From Oegoconia quadripuncta (Eukaryota > Arthropoda > Insecta > Lepidoptera > Autostichidae): DNA of 64,000 bases. Below the pieces are notes generated by a model. It was not told the DNA's origin. It worked only from the letters and a program-made list of their open reading frames with translations, and made no database searches. The stretch covers positions 5,399,001-5,463,000 of the forward strand of contig OX438745.1 of assembly GCA_949316235.1 (NCBI GenBank). Direction: 5' to 3'. This document shows, piece by piece, positions 35,053 to 46,378 of the stretch (positions are counted from its first letter, which is position 1; the number at the start of each line of letters is the position of its first letter). Position numbers and translations under genes: made by a program.

Positions 35053-35806
35053 ACGCAGATTTACGGTATTTTAAAAGATCTTCATATATGCCAAATAAGA
35101 CTGCGCCAATACTTCATTCGAACATTAGACTTTGGTTTCTGATAATTTTGTGATATAATACCTATATACTATCATCAAAAACCATTTACTTCTCGCCATA
35201 AGTTGACACAAATTGTTTGATAACCTGGGGTCAAAGCTAGTTTATTGGTTAATTAAATGGGTCAGTAAATATAATATAAATACATTTTTCTTCTTAATTT
35301 AGTTGTTCAGATTTTCTGGTAAACTGTTTTTATGTGGTTTATTCAGTACCATTTTTAACCCTCCGACAAAAACGCCGCCGAAAAACGTGTTATGTGTTTG
35401 ACTTGAGCGCGGTTTTTTTTATATTAAAGAGTAAACGAGAGGAAGAGCCATGTTTGATGAAAATCGGTTAAGCCGTTTCGAAGATATTTAGCTTTTAAGA
35501 CAGTTTTTGGTGTATTTCCGAGGGATTGTAAAAGTAAGCAGCACGCCATTGAAAATTAGCACCTTATAAATTTAAATTAAATACAATGAAATGTTGTCAC
35601 CTGTTTTCTTTTAATCAGTTGTCCATTTAATGTACATAACAATGGAGTGACCTAAATTAATTCTACAGTGACCTAAATTGTAAATATATTATCGGAATTA
35701 GGTAAATTCACGGCAACTGATTTAATTTTCGGCCTCCAAAGAGAATATTGAAAAAAATAACGAACAGAAGTGAATAGAACTCCCATGTCGTAGGTTCCGA
35801 AACTGA
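35053..35806. other. No gene seen
   Basis: AT-rich; nothing recognised. Confidence 0.4.
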
Positions 35807-36013
35807 AGGGCCATATAAATAAATCGATCTTGAGATTCAGATCGCGTCTCAGTCTCAATACTATTTTTTTTATAATGATTATCTCAATCTTGAGAACGGT
35901 TTATTAATACGGGCCTTAGTCTAGTATTATTAAAACGATCTCAAGATTGACACTTGAGACACTGTTCTGTATTTAAAACACTATCAAAAATATAGGACAT
36001 TAATACTGGCCTT
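35807..36013. mobile_element. MITE (ATTAATACGGGCC family), one complete and one partial copy in tandem
   Basis: 35807-35918 runs from GGGCCATATAAATAAATCGA to GGTTTATTAATACGGGCC. 35926-36013 starts TAGTATTATTAAAACGATCT and ends TTAATACTGGCC in the opposite reading. Confidence 0.75.
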
Positions 36014-36072
36014 AGACACGAACTGGCCGTTCATTTATTAGCAATCGTTTTAAAGTAAATATGCACTAATTT

Positions 36073-36215
36073 ATGCTGCAGTGATTAGTCCCTGTCCGCC
36101 ATGTTTACAAGTCGCGGGTTCGAATCTAGCTAGGAGCAAATATATGTTATTTTTTCTGCACAACGGATTAGCACTTGACTTCAATCACATCTGATGTTAA
36201 GTGAAGATGAGGCTG
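36073..36215. repeat. tRNA-like SINE head (+) fused to SINE family C tail (-)
   Basis: GCAGTGATTAGTCCCTGTC and GTCGCGGGTTCGAATCTAGC form a tRNA-like head up to about 36145. TGCACAACGGATTAGCACTT and CACATCTGATGTTAAGTGAA are a family-C tail in reverse. Confidence 0.6.
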
Positions 36216-36416
36216 AAGTGACAAAAGAGCTGGCAGCTACCTCGGGCAGCGAATTAGCTAGCTAGCCATTCAACGGGGAAATGCTGCCAATCTTTTGGGC
36301 AACCTCCAGCACGGTTCGGTCCTACCTTTCATAATTATGGAAAGTAGAGGGCGTGTTCGGGTCTGTGTTTTTACTTAGTGTTTTTAATGAACATACATTC
36401 ATACGTATACATACAT

Positions 36417-36513
36417 AACGTCACGACCTTTATCCCAAATGGGGTGATCAGTGATATTCCATTCATTAGAAATTATAGATTGAAACAACACCCACGATTC
36501 ACCTTACGAAGTT
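36417..36513 (+). repeat. Dispersed repeat (CCAAATGGGGTG type), fragment
   Basis: CACGACCTTTATCCCAAATG and ACAACACCCACGATTCACCT, as in the first part of 36846-37106. Confidence 0.75.
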
Positions 36514-36845
36514 GACTTTTGCCGTTTTAAGTAACTAGTGGCTTAAAAAAATATAAAATCTGACTAAGCTAGAAAATAAAATACAGAATTTTTGACTATT
36601 GACTAATTAAGATCTATATGTATATGTTACCTAGTTATAATAGTGCCTACTAGCTTTCGGGGGAATTTCGAAACAAAAAAGAATTTTTATCACAGGGAAA
36701 TAATTATAGAGCATTTTAATATAGCAAGCGCCATCTAGCTTTTCTTAGAAGAACTATCGCCATTGAATAAGCTAAAACATACTGTACGGTTGTGTAGCAA
36801 TGTTATTTTTATTGAAAGTTGTGAATTATTTGTGTTGTAACTTAT

Positions 36846-37106
36846 AGTCACGATCTTTATTCCAAATGGGGTGGTCAAAGATATTCCAAACGTTAGCGTT
36901 TGGGTGTTCCAAACATGATTGAAACAACACCCACGGTTCACCTTACGAAATATGCACATGTGACAGGGGGTGAGCCCATCGCCGTTAAATCGTGCAAATC
37001 TAATCGTATATCGTGTTTTTTGGTGTAAAGCCCCATAGTCGCCTTTTACGACACCCACGGGAATTCTTCTTTTTACTTGCCGAAAGCACACGGCACAACG
37101 TTACTC
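36846..37106 (+). repeat. Dispersed repeat (CCAAATGGGGTG ... CGCCTTTTACGACACC), long copy
   Basis: GTCACGATCTTTATTCCAAA, GACAGGGGGTGAGCCCATCG, GTCGCCTTTTACGACACCCA. The 118-codon - strand frame over it is incidental to the repeat. Fragments also at 53363-53400 and 54872-54907. Confidence 0.8.
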
Positions 37107-37208
37107 TTATACTCGTTGATGTATAGTTTGTGTGTAATCATCAACCATCTCGTATCCATAATAGACATCTAGGTGCTTACCGCCTTATTTCTTAAACATC
37201 TATAAATG

Positions 37209-37319
37209 CTTTATAAGCCTGTTTTAGTTAAAGTATGTTTTGGCTCTGTCGTTCATAGGGAAATATTGTAATGAAAGAAAGTGACAAAACATATTTTAAT
37301 TAAAACAGGCTTATAAAGC
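37209..37319. mobile_element. Palindromic MITE-like element, arms about 33 bp
   Basis: GCTTTATAAGCCTGTTTTAG then TTAAAGTATGTTTT at the left is complementary to AAAACATATTTTAATT then AAAACAGGCTTATAAAGC at the right, with one or two mismatches. Confidence 0.8.
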
Positions 37320-37530
37320 GTTTGTAAATTTTTATGAATGACAGGGTTAGTCTGGATCTGAATAGCGCTGGGATATTTATTTGTTGACCAGGTTGTAATG
37401 GAGCCAAATTGCATGAGTAAATCATTCCTGCTACATTGAGAAAAACATGTATACGACTTTGAACACTATAGTCTTACCAAGAAGGTTACGTTATTTCTAG
37501 GTGCACTCAAAAACAGATAAATAAATAATA

Positions 37531-37701
37531 TAAATAAATATCTATGCACATACACACAGCGCCGTCTAGTTCCACACTAAGCAACTAGGCTTGTATTATA
37601 GATACCAGATGGTTGATAAACTCCACAAATACATGTTTTTTTTGTAAATAAATACATATATAAATGAAAAACATTCTAACCACTACACCAAATAGATCGT
37701 C
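37531..37701 (-). repeat. SINE family A, internally deleted copy
   Basis: Tail and body in reverse (CGCCGTCTAGTTCCACACTA, GATACCAGATGGTTGATAAA) jump from TAAATGAAAAACATTC directly to CTAACCACTACACCAAATAG, so the B-box region is deleted. Confidence 0.82.
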
Positions 37702-38120
37702 TGTCAGATAACCTTTATAGGCCTGTATCTTACAAATTAAATTTTCTCTGGAAATTATGAACACTTCTCGATATTTTTTTATATAGTTACAGCAATTACT
37801 AAGTTTAACAATAAGTAAAAAGTAACATTTAAAAATATTCATGACTTCTTGAGAAAACTTAATTTGTATTATGCACGACTGTTTATCTGTTTCTGACTGA
37901 ACATACAAGGATAAAATAGTGTTGTAAACTTCAAAATAAACAGGCTTAGAAACATATTTGTGCAGAAACAAGCAAATCCTCCGATAACAAAATAAGTATA
38001 CTAGTTTGACGTCAGCTTCCTTATTTATAGATCAAAACAAACCAGCTCTTATCTCGTGTCAGTAACCCCAATTAGTACTTATAGGGCTGTGGGTTTATCA
38101 CAAAGGATATACAACAACTT

Positions 38121-38455
38121 ATCCACAAGTATTTAAAAAAGGGTCATTTTGTTGATATCTTTTAAGCATAAAGGATTATGGTGCAACATCGCTTACAAAA
38201 TAGAATTTCAGCTTCCAAGCTCAATCATTTGAACACTAAAAAACAGTGTTTATTTGATGCGAATAAGTTATGATATTTGAAAGAGGATCCACAAGTATTT
38301 AAAAAGTATCATTTTGTTGATATCTTTTAAGCATAAAGGATTATGGTGCGACATCGCTTACAAAATAGAATTTCAGCTTCCAAGCTCAATCATTTGAACA
38401 CTAAAAAACAGTGCTTATTTGATGCGAATAAGTTATGATATTTGAGAGAGGTGTA
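38121..38455. repeat. 166-bp tandem duplication, nearly identical
   Basis: ATCCACAAGTATTTAAAA starts the units at 38121 and 38287. Both contain AAGCATAAAGGATTATGGTG and TCAATCATTTGAACACTAAA, with only a few differences. Confidence 0.93.
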
Positions 38456-38783
38456 TGTTTGACGAAAGATATATATGACGAGATTGTGGATGGTAGTGTT
38501 GGTAGGGGGTCTTCCCGTAGGGGTAGGCAGAAACCATTGACTTCCATTTGCTGCGATCCTGACACACCTCTTTTGCTTCATTCACTCTCATAAAGTTGTT
38601 TGTACATGCTCATCGGTTATGGTACTCTTGACTTGGCCTTTCTTTAAGACGTCCTTAATTTGATCATGGTACGTTGGCAGTGGTTTTCCTCTACCAACAC
38701 TACGCATCCACAATCACTTCGTATATCTCTTCGTTAGTATTCATTTATTCATCCTGACATGTATGATATGATATGATGTATGT

Positions 38784-38871
38784 ATCACACAAATACTCAC
38801 CTAGCAGGAGTCGAACTCGTAACCGTTGGTTTCGAGGGCAGTGTCACTACTCACTACACCAATGGGTCGTC
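38784..38871 (-). repeat. SINE family B, head fragment
   Basis: GTCGAACTCGTAACCGTTGG and CACTACACCAATGGGTCGTC in reverse orientation. Confidence 0.78.
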
Positions 38872-39751
38872 AATTGTTATTTTAGTATTTGTCTGTAAAC
38901 GCCATGTGCAGTACGTCATGTGGTGCACTTTAACCACGCCATTTAAAAATACATAAAGATTCATGGCCCCTTACAAACGGCATTAAACGTTTTCGTTTCA
39001 GTGGTGGCACGAATTCGAATGTCTTTAGGATTTGTTGCGTTGTTCTTAGCTTATAAAAACGTTCAATTAGTACTGAGCAAAATAACAATGTTGTTAATAA
39101 GTACAATAAATATTTTTCTTTTTGTCCTATTGGAATTGTCAAAGCTGAATAGTACATTTACATATGTTTGTTTTCTGGTGGCGATATAAATAATAAATAT
39201 AATGTATTTATTCATCACGAAATTATTATATCATATAGTAAGGTACGTGGATCCGCTAGAAATTTGCTTTTTCAGTTTCTAAACATTTATCACAAAATTA
39301 TTTTGCCCGCGTGTAATTAATTCAGGACTTCTTTGTTTTTACATTTTATTTCATTAATGGGGTATGTCAGGATCGTTGCAAGTGGAAATCAGTCTCTGCC
39401 TACTGCAACGGGAAGCAGGTGTGGTCATATGTATGTAATTAATTTATTTCGGTATCTTATCTTAAAGTAGCCAGATCTCAGGCTGTTTCTGCCAAAATTT
39501 CAATGCGATCAGTTCCGTATCTTAAGCTAGCCTGTCTTTCTCCAGGTCCCTATCTCCTCCATATTTCTATACCATCTGTTCAGATGCTTAGTCGTAAAAC
39601 GGTAACAGACATTTAATAATAATTAGTGTGAATATTCATACTAGCGATACGAATTAGAAATAAAACATCACAAAGAAAATAAATAACTATTTAAGTATTA
39701 AAAAACCACAAAACCCGACAGCATATTTTATATTTTGCGGATGCCATGTTG
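38872..39751. other. No gene seen
   Basis: AT-rich. Frames at 38930-39189 on both strands look like chance; nothing recognised. Confidence 0.4.
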
Positions 39752-39989
39752 CAACCACCACCATGGTAGGGCATTTTAAATGTCCGCCTGGCTAGCTACC
39801 ATCATTATATCTAAAGTCTGCCGCGAAATGTTAATAGCATTGTTGTCTTCCGTTTGTCATAGATAAGATAGCCAGTCCCCCAAATAAGATGGGGTTTCCG
39901 TGTCAGTACGTTTCCACCTTCGGCCTCATATTCATTTAACATCAGGTGCGATTGAGGTCAAATGCTCATCCGTTGTGTATAAAAAAAAC
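39752..39989 (+). repeat. SINE family C, head-truncated, with poly(A)
   Basis: GGTAGGGCATTTTAAATGTC, CCAGTCCCCCAAATAAGATG, ACATCAGGTGCGATTGAGGT and an A run at about 39982. Confidence 0.85.
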
Positions 39990-40775
39990 TATCAATCTAT
40001 ATGCACTGACATTACGCGTGAACGATAATCGATGCGAGTAGTCAATATAGGTTATGCACAGTAAACATCACCCCTCATTTCATTACTCACAGGCCATAGG
40101 CCACGCGCATATTATACATACGAGCATACATACTCGCAACAACAATCTTACGTAGCGTACATCCTGACTAACTTATGGACACCTAAAGGCTACATCCCAT
40201 TGACTCAGAATAATTTTGTCATGCAGCAAGGTCTCATAAAACAAAAGTTGTATGTGGGATAACGATTCCTTTTACGTCCTACGTCCTAACTACATCATCA
40301 TTAGCATCATCAGTCTAATCTTCGACTCAACAGAATGATCCCCATATACATATTTTCTGGATTTTTTTACTTTTCTGTCCTATGATATAGATACGCTGAA
40401 ATCACTTATGAAGTTTTTGTTAATTATGCAATAAATATATGCTTGATTGTTTTTCATATTATAAAATGCGAAAGTATGCTTGTAATCTTTCATGTCGTTA
40501 CGGAGTATCAGAATGACTTAATTTTTTGCACAAGGATTATTGAACAGTCGGAGAAAGGCATAGGTTATTTTTTCCCGGTAAATTAAATAAATTCAGCGGT
40601 GCCGCGTGCTGTAGTTAGGTATAGTTTCGTGATACCGATTTCACAAAACTACGATTGACATAACAGTAATCTTTACAGGCTTAGTTTGAACTCTAGCTCC
40701 ACCATTTATTTCAGAAGTTCGTGCCTCCCCAAATACATGGCTCAATTTCCAATATGGTACGTAATTTTCAAATAT
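39990..40775. other. No gene seen
   Basis: AT-rich; a Helitron-like start remnant (TATTATAAAATGCGAAAGTA) at about 40457. Confidence 0.4.
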
Positions 40776-41004
40776 AATAAATAAATATTTCGGACACTTG
40801 CACCAATCATTTAGTCCCAAACTAAGTAAAGCTTGTACTATGGAATGGATACTAGATAACGGATAAACAAACATAAATATTTATATAAACATCCACGACT
40901 CAGGAATAAATGTTCATATTCATCACACAAACATTTACCCGTCGCGGGATTCGAACCCGCAACCGTTGGTGTCGCTGACAGGGTCACTACATCAATCGGT
41001 CGTC
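40776..41004 (-). repeat. SINE family B, near full-length
   Basis: AATAAATAAATATTTCGGAC, GCGGGATTCGAACCCGCAAC and GGGTCACTACATCAATCGGT in reverse. Confidence 0.88.
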
Positions 41005-42980
41005 TAAAATTTATATCATAACATACACATTCCTGTTACTGGACATTGTAAAAAGAAATAAATTGTATTAATGAAAAAATGTGGTACAGCGTGTGTGTGT
41101 GACACGTTTGAATGTGTATGTGTACGTATCATAATGGCTAATTATCAATTGTAGTTTTCTGAAATGGGCCCCGGACATTCGTTCCCGCTATAGTGTAGAC
41201 CTGGTTCCCATTTGTTTTAGCCACGTTGGAGTGATTTTACCTCGTAGTTTGGATATTTTAATTTTTGACATGATAATACAAATAATTTGTACCCTAACTG
41301 CGTAGGTATTTAATGTGACAAATGAAATTTTTTCATATATTTTTAATATAACTTAAATTAGGTTTTATGTCTGACAATTGAACGCGAATGTCTGGAGCTG
41401 CATCCAGTCTGTTTAAAAGGTAAGGGTGGATATAAGTAGCGGTTATGTTATGATGACTCGTTTTCTATGAACGTTTTAGTTAATTTTCGGATTGAACATG
41501 GATCGTTTGTGACACTTACACGGAACCCCAGGGTTCCGCAGACCACCATTTGGGAACCGCTGGTGTAAACATTCCTTAACCTGTGGCCGATTACTTTCAA
41601 ATTGTTTTTCCATTTCTGTTAAGTACCTACAATTAAATTCGGTGGCAGAATAGGGGTTGAGGTCAAAATTCCGCATCATAAGTAGCATTGCTACATAATT
41701 TAGTAACTGTCTAGCTAATTTCCTAGTATTTAATACCTTCGATATTATGGAAACGCTCGTGCGAGTTGCTATTCGTTTTCAATAAGTCAAGGACGTAAAG
41801 TACGAGTTGCAGTCGCGTCCTGTAGGATTCCATTCTTCTCTTCCAGAAGGGATAGATCAGTAGGCATATGTGGAATAAGGAGGGGGTTTCTTACCTAACT
41901 TATCCATTGACAACCTTTCTAAACGGGCAAACTTAAATAGATGTTTAGTTACTAGATCTAATAATATTCATCGCAAATGAAAATAATAATTTCCTAATCT
42001 TCTTTTCGTGTCGAGGCAAATTTCAAATTTTAATTCCACATGGAATTAGAAATTAATGATTTTTGCATTTATTCCTTCACTTATAGTGGTTATCACCTTG
42101 AAATTAATAGCGAATACTAAGGGCTGCAACCTCATGCGGCTGAAAAACTCAAGTTTCTAGCCTATCGCTATAAAAAGATAAGGCCTTACTGACAGATCAT
42201 CAAAAGCTGTTCAAAACGGGTAATTCCCGGTGTTCTACAATCTTGAAATTCCACTAAATGAGGGCTTTTCGTGATACCACCAGCCGTTTCTGAGAAAAGG
42301 GACTTTGAAGCAAGAACAGACGGACGACAGACGGATTCTATAAGGATTCTTTTTTTATCTTTTTAAATTCGGTACCACAAAAAGTGGACAAGTGTTGGCT
42401 GGTAAAGAAGATGGGAGATGAGTTTTTGGTAATGCATCTTCATACTTTCGCAGTCCATAGTACCACATGGGGGGTCGGTCGATACTATACACGTGTTGAC
42501 ACATGAAATGTGTCCCACAACTTACAGATTTGAAATGTATGCAGTGAGCCATGGAAGACTGAAGAATTAATTCTTCGCGGGCTTTTCTGTACCGATTGTC
42601 TAACCCTGTTTTAAGCTATCATTATAATTTCAGTTAAATTGCATATAATTCCGCACGGCATGCGCCGCGACGGATGTGGACGACAGTTTCGTAAGGGCGC
42701 CGGGGCAGTCTTCCGTTCCGCAATCACCATGCATACCAAGTATAGGTCTTATTAGACCAATTTTATGCTGGGTCACGAACTGAAGGATTGCAGAAGATAG
42801 GGCAATTGGCAACGGTTACAATCACTGCCCTCACCTAACACCCGTCCCTTACGCCACCCAGCCTATTTTTATCGATCTTCATGGTCGATTAGTTTATTTC
42901 ATTATCTATCACGTCTGAGGCACGAAACGCGTGTTTTTGAAACCCGATCCTTTATTGTTTAACTTCGAGGATAATCGCCT
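41005..42980. other. No gene seen; diverged repeat pieces
   Basis: AT-rich. 42135-42215 (TAAGGCCTTACTGACAGATC) resembles, in reverse, the old repeat at 4250-4370. The 60-codon - frame at 42630-42812 (LIRPILGMHGDCGTEDCPGA) could not be assigned. Confidence 0.4.
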
Positions 42981-42989
42981 TCTGTCGAA

Positions 42990-43490
42990 TTCGACCAATA
43001 ACAATGATCGGATGAGTTCGACCAATGGCGAAGGAAACTGCGTTGAAATTAGTCAAAAAAATATTAGGAAAACGCCCGATTTTTTTGATTTTTTGGTAAC
43101 CAGCAATAGCAGGCACCCCAGCAGTCCTGGAGCCGGTAGGTCTGGCCCGTAACGCCCGATGGGATGACACTCGTTCCCTGGACGCGACGTCCTCTGGGAT
43201 GCGACTTGTGTAGACTCACTAGCTCCGTCTCATCTTCCAAGGACGTTTCATGTATTCGGTTCCGCAGCCGCATCAGCGGAGAATCTCAAACGACGCAAAT
43301 ATGTATGCCATTACATTTTTGCGCCGTATGGGGTAGAGACCGTAAGGCCGTGGGGACCAGGCGCTCATAGCCTCTTCCATCAGTTATCGGAGCGTTTGGT
43401 TGAAGCCTCGCCCGACCGGAAGGCTGATCTCTATTTAGCGAAAAGGGTGAGCCGCGCTATAGCCTACCGGTCGTGCATGCACCAATGACA
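42990..43490 (+). pseudogene. Non-LTR retrotransposon C-terminal fragment (VETxxPWGPGA type)
   Basis: Readable in pieces through frameshifts: AVLEPVGLAR, then DGMTLVPWTRRPLGCDLCR, then RRKYVCHYIFAPYGVETVRP and WGPGAHSLFHQLSERLVEAS. The order LEPVGL - PDGMTLVPW - VET..PWGP is the conserved C-terminal region after the RT domain in many insect LINE-derived proteins. GC is higher than the surroundings. No RT core is present. Confidence 0.7.
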
Positions 43491-43640
43491 AATTTTTCAT
43501 TTATAAATATAATTCAGTATTTTATTAGCTATAGGTTTATTGACATGTTTCTGCAATATATTTTTAGCCTTCCATTACAAAAACCATTTGTATACCGCCA
43601 CATTCGAGTTAAAATACTAAGTTGACTTTGTTTTTTTTTT

Positions 43641-43765
43641 TATCATTGCACATACACACAGCGCCATCTAGTTCCACACTAAGCAACTAGGCTTGTATTA
43701 TAGATACCAGATGTTTGATAAACTACACAAATACATTTTTTTTTTGTAAATAAATACATAAGCTC
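43641..43765 (-). repeat. SINE family A, tail fragment
   Basis: CACACAGCGCCATCTAGTTC, AGCAACTAGGCTTGTATTAT and TACACAAATACATTTTTT in reverse; the tRNA-like head is missing. Confidence 0.82.
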
Positions 43766-44123
43766 GAAAATAAAATAAACAATTTTTGACTATTGACTAA
43801 TTAAGATCTATATGTGTTACCTAGTCAAAATAGTATTTCGGGGGAATTTCGAAACAAAAGCGAACTTTTATCCCAGTGAAATAAACATAGAGCATTTTAA
43901 CATCGCCATTGATCTATTTCTATTTGAATGCCGAAACTAGACAGCACTGAAAGTTTCGCTGTTTTTAGAAAGAATTATGAAAATCACTGAACCAATTCTC
44001 TATTTCATTTCTGTGTGTATGTTCCAGGATATTTTTTTTTTAATTTATTTATAATTTTTCGCTAGCCAAAACAGGGTAGAATTATTGACAAATGCTGCAA
44101 CGGGCAAAAAACTTGTGCAATAG

Positions 44124-44535
44124 GCTTTCCATCCAAGCCTCTTCTTTACAAGAACTAGAAGCACATCACTAGGTAACCATCCTACCGGTGACAGTTATGA
44201 AAACGACAACCAATCTAGATTTGGAGATACCTCTAGAACAGTAGAGATATGTAACATCACTGGACCACCCAATTGGCAAAGAGTACCTGAGACAAGGTCA
44301 GTAAAAAGAAAAAAGCCTTCTGAATCACCACCACCCGAGAAACTGGAAACTTCTAACAGATTTCTTGACCTTGAGCTTGATCCACCTGAACAAGAAGTAC
44401 CTCAACGGCATCAAAGAGCCCCTGCCAAACCACCACCGATTATTCTCTATGGTGTAGAGGAAGTCAATAAGCTGACAGATCTAATAGTCACAACTGTTGA
44501 CAAATCCCAATTTTCATATAAAACCAGCAACTGTT
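44124..44535 (+). pseudogene. Jockey-type LINE ORF1 (gag-like nucleic-acid-binding protein) fragment
   Basis: An open frame of about 137 codons runs from just after TAG at 44121 with no ATG. It reads ENDNQSRFGDTSRTVEICNI, KRKKPSESPPPEKLETSNRF, then KPPPIILYGVEEVNKLTDLI and VDKSQFSYKT. The PPPI.LYG..DVNKL block precedes the zinc knuckles in jockey/X-element ORF1 proteins. The frame runs directly into a reversed SINE-B head, so the element is truncated there. Confidence 0.78.
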
Positions 44536-44582
44536 GGTTTTGGAGACAGGGTCACTACCCACTACACAACTCGGTTGTCTAA
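44530..44582 (-). repeat. SINE family B, head fragment fused to the LINE ORF1
   Basis: CAACTGTTGGTTTTGGAGAC and GGGTCACTACCCACTACACA match the reverse of the family-B head. Confidence 0.7.
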
Positions 44583-44999
44583 TAATACAGTTGTCAGTTG
44601 TTTGGTAATACAGGCTCAGTGAGCAATTTTCAAAATGTGAAGTGAAAATTATATACCTACGTTGCGAACGCAATTCATATTCATTGAACACTATGCCCTT
44701 ATTTCGTGAAAATTTAGTCATCTAAAATTAGCAGTCGGCACACAACATATCCAATGTCGCATATTTTGGTTACATGTTGTATGATAATTTAACCTAACAA
44801 AAAAAAAAACAAAGGGAACCTAACTTTATATATACAAAATTTGAATGGAATACATGTCCGAATCTTTATTTACCTTCATATGTTCAGAAAGACAACAAAA
44901 AGGCAGAAAAATACAAGAATGTACGAAATGAGAGCAGCAAAAGTTGTAAACAGTCTAGAGGTAAATAAACTTATATTACACCTACCTTTTCTGCCGGAA

Positions 45000-45110
45000 G
45001 ACGAAGAGCTGTTACTTCTCTCCGAAATAGGCTAGATCCTGAAGCTCTTGAGTGTTTCATATACAACTTAAATGAAAATTTAAAAATATTCAAATCTGAA
45101 TCTGAATGAG
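45000..45110 (+). other. Short coding-like stretch, unassigned
   Basis: A frame reads GRRRAVTSLRNRLDPEALEC then FIYNLNENLKIFKSESE and stops at about 45107. It could be the end of a retroelement protein or a chance frame. Confidence 0.2.
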
Positions 45111-45822
45111 ATTCAACAAACCTCCAGAAAAGATCAGTGTTATCGGTGAAAAAAAAACAGTTTCCATGAATGAATGAATGAAATGAAATGAATGAAAGCA
45201 TGAATGCACTCCTGGATCTTTATTTTTACCCTAATGCCCGGAAGGAGGGTAATGTTTTCGGGTGCATGTACATGTATAAGTATTTATATAGATTTCTATG
45301 ATACCTCCTGTAGCCTAAACAAGTTGACCGATTTTGAAGTGTAAAGTGTCGTCAGATTCGTCTCGAACCCCAGAATGTGATAGGATACATTTTATTATTA
45401 TGTAATTCGTCATGGCGCCCGAAAACTACAAAATATCCTGTTGGGTAAATACTTAATCCCAGAGAATATCTACATAGACTAGATAGGTAGGAATAGCTAG
45501 GTTTGATTAATGATTACACTAAAGACCTACTAAAGATAAAATACTAAAGATACTAAAGATAAAACGATAGATAAGGTAACAAAATAAGCTTTGTATAAAC
45601 TTAATGAGATCTATTTTGGCTTCTAAATGTATAACTTGTATTTTAATTTGTAATTATAGCTGTGATTTCAAATAAATCATTAAATAAAAAATAAAAATAT
45701 AGAAACTCAAGGGATTCAATATAATCTACTAAGTATTTTTAGTATTTAATGCTTGTAACATTGTCAGAAATGTCATTGCAAAAATATTCCAAGCTACGCA
45801 TACTTATTATGTGAAGTAAAAA
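45111..45822. other. No gene seen
   Basis: It includes GGAAGGAGGGTAATGTTTTC near 45240, typical of dispersed lepidopteran repeats. Confidence 0.4.
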
Positions 45823-46006
45823 TTTTTTTTTTTTTTTTTTTTTTAATTATTATTGGTCACTGGTCGAAGCCATAGGTCCATTACATTAATAAAATATATA
45901 AAGAAAATATGAAAGGAAAGGATGCAGCAAAGAGTGCACCGTTTCCATTCAATTTACAAAAATTATTTACAATATACATACCTACTTAGAAACTAAATTT
46001 TTCCTA
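45823..46006 (-). mobile_element. Short retroposed element with poly-T and 11-bp target duplication
   Basis: A run of 22 T at 45823-45844 is followed by 162 bp containing CACTGGTCGAAGCCATAGGT. TGAAGTAAAAA flanks it at 45812-45822 and 46007-46017. This is the signature of target-primed retroposition, in - orientation, about 0.4 kb upstream of CHMP3. Confidence 0.85.
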
Positions 46007-46378
46007 TGAAGTAAAAATATTCTATTCTACGTTGTGTTCTACGTAGAACATAACGTTTCATAAATATTAGTTCCGTTATACGCTTACTTAAATTTTTAGA
46101 AATACGATGTTCTGCAGTCTGATTATTTAGATTAAATAAACAAAACCAGTATATATATATGGTGTATAATTTAAAATAATAATAATCTGGATATATAAAT
46201 ACTTAAACTTGAGTTAAGTAGGTATTAATTTCTGACAAGAGCAAATTATACGTTCCTTTTGAGTAGTTTAATCAACGATGAGGTCATCGGCGATCTGTCA
46301 AACAAACAGCGAAAAGAAAAAAAATTGTCTTGATTTGTCTTCGAAATTGTTGGAGCGAATATTATAAATAATTTAAAA

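Noticed and set aside
36735..37091. 118-codon - strand frame
   Set aside because: It lies over a dispersed repeat with relatives at 33411 and 36417.
37585..37971. 128-codon - strand frame
   Set aside because: Its end is a SINE A copy and the rest resembles no protein.
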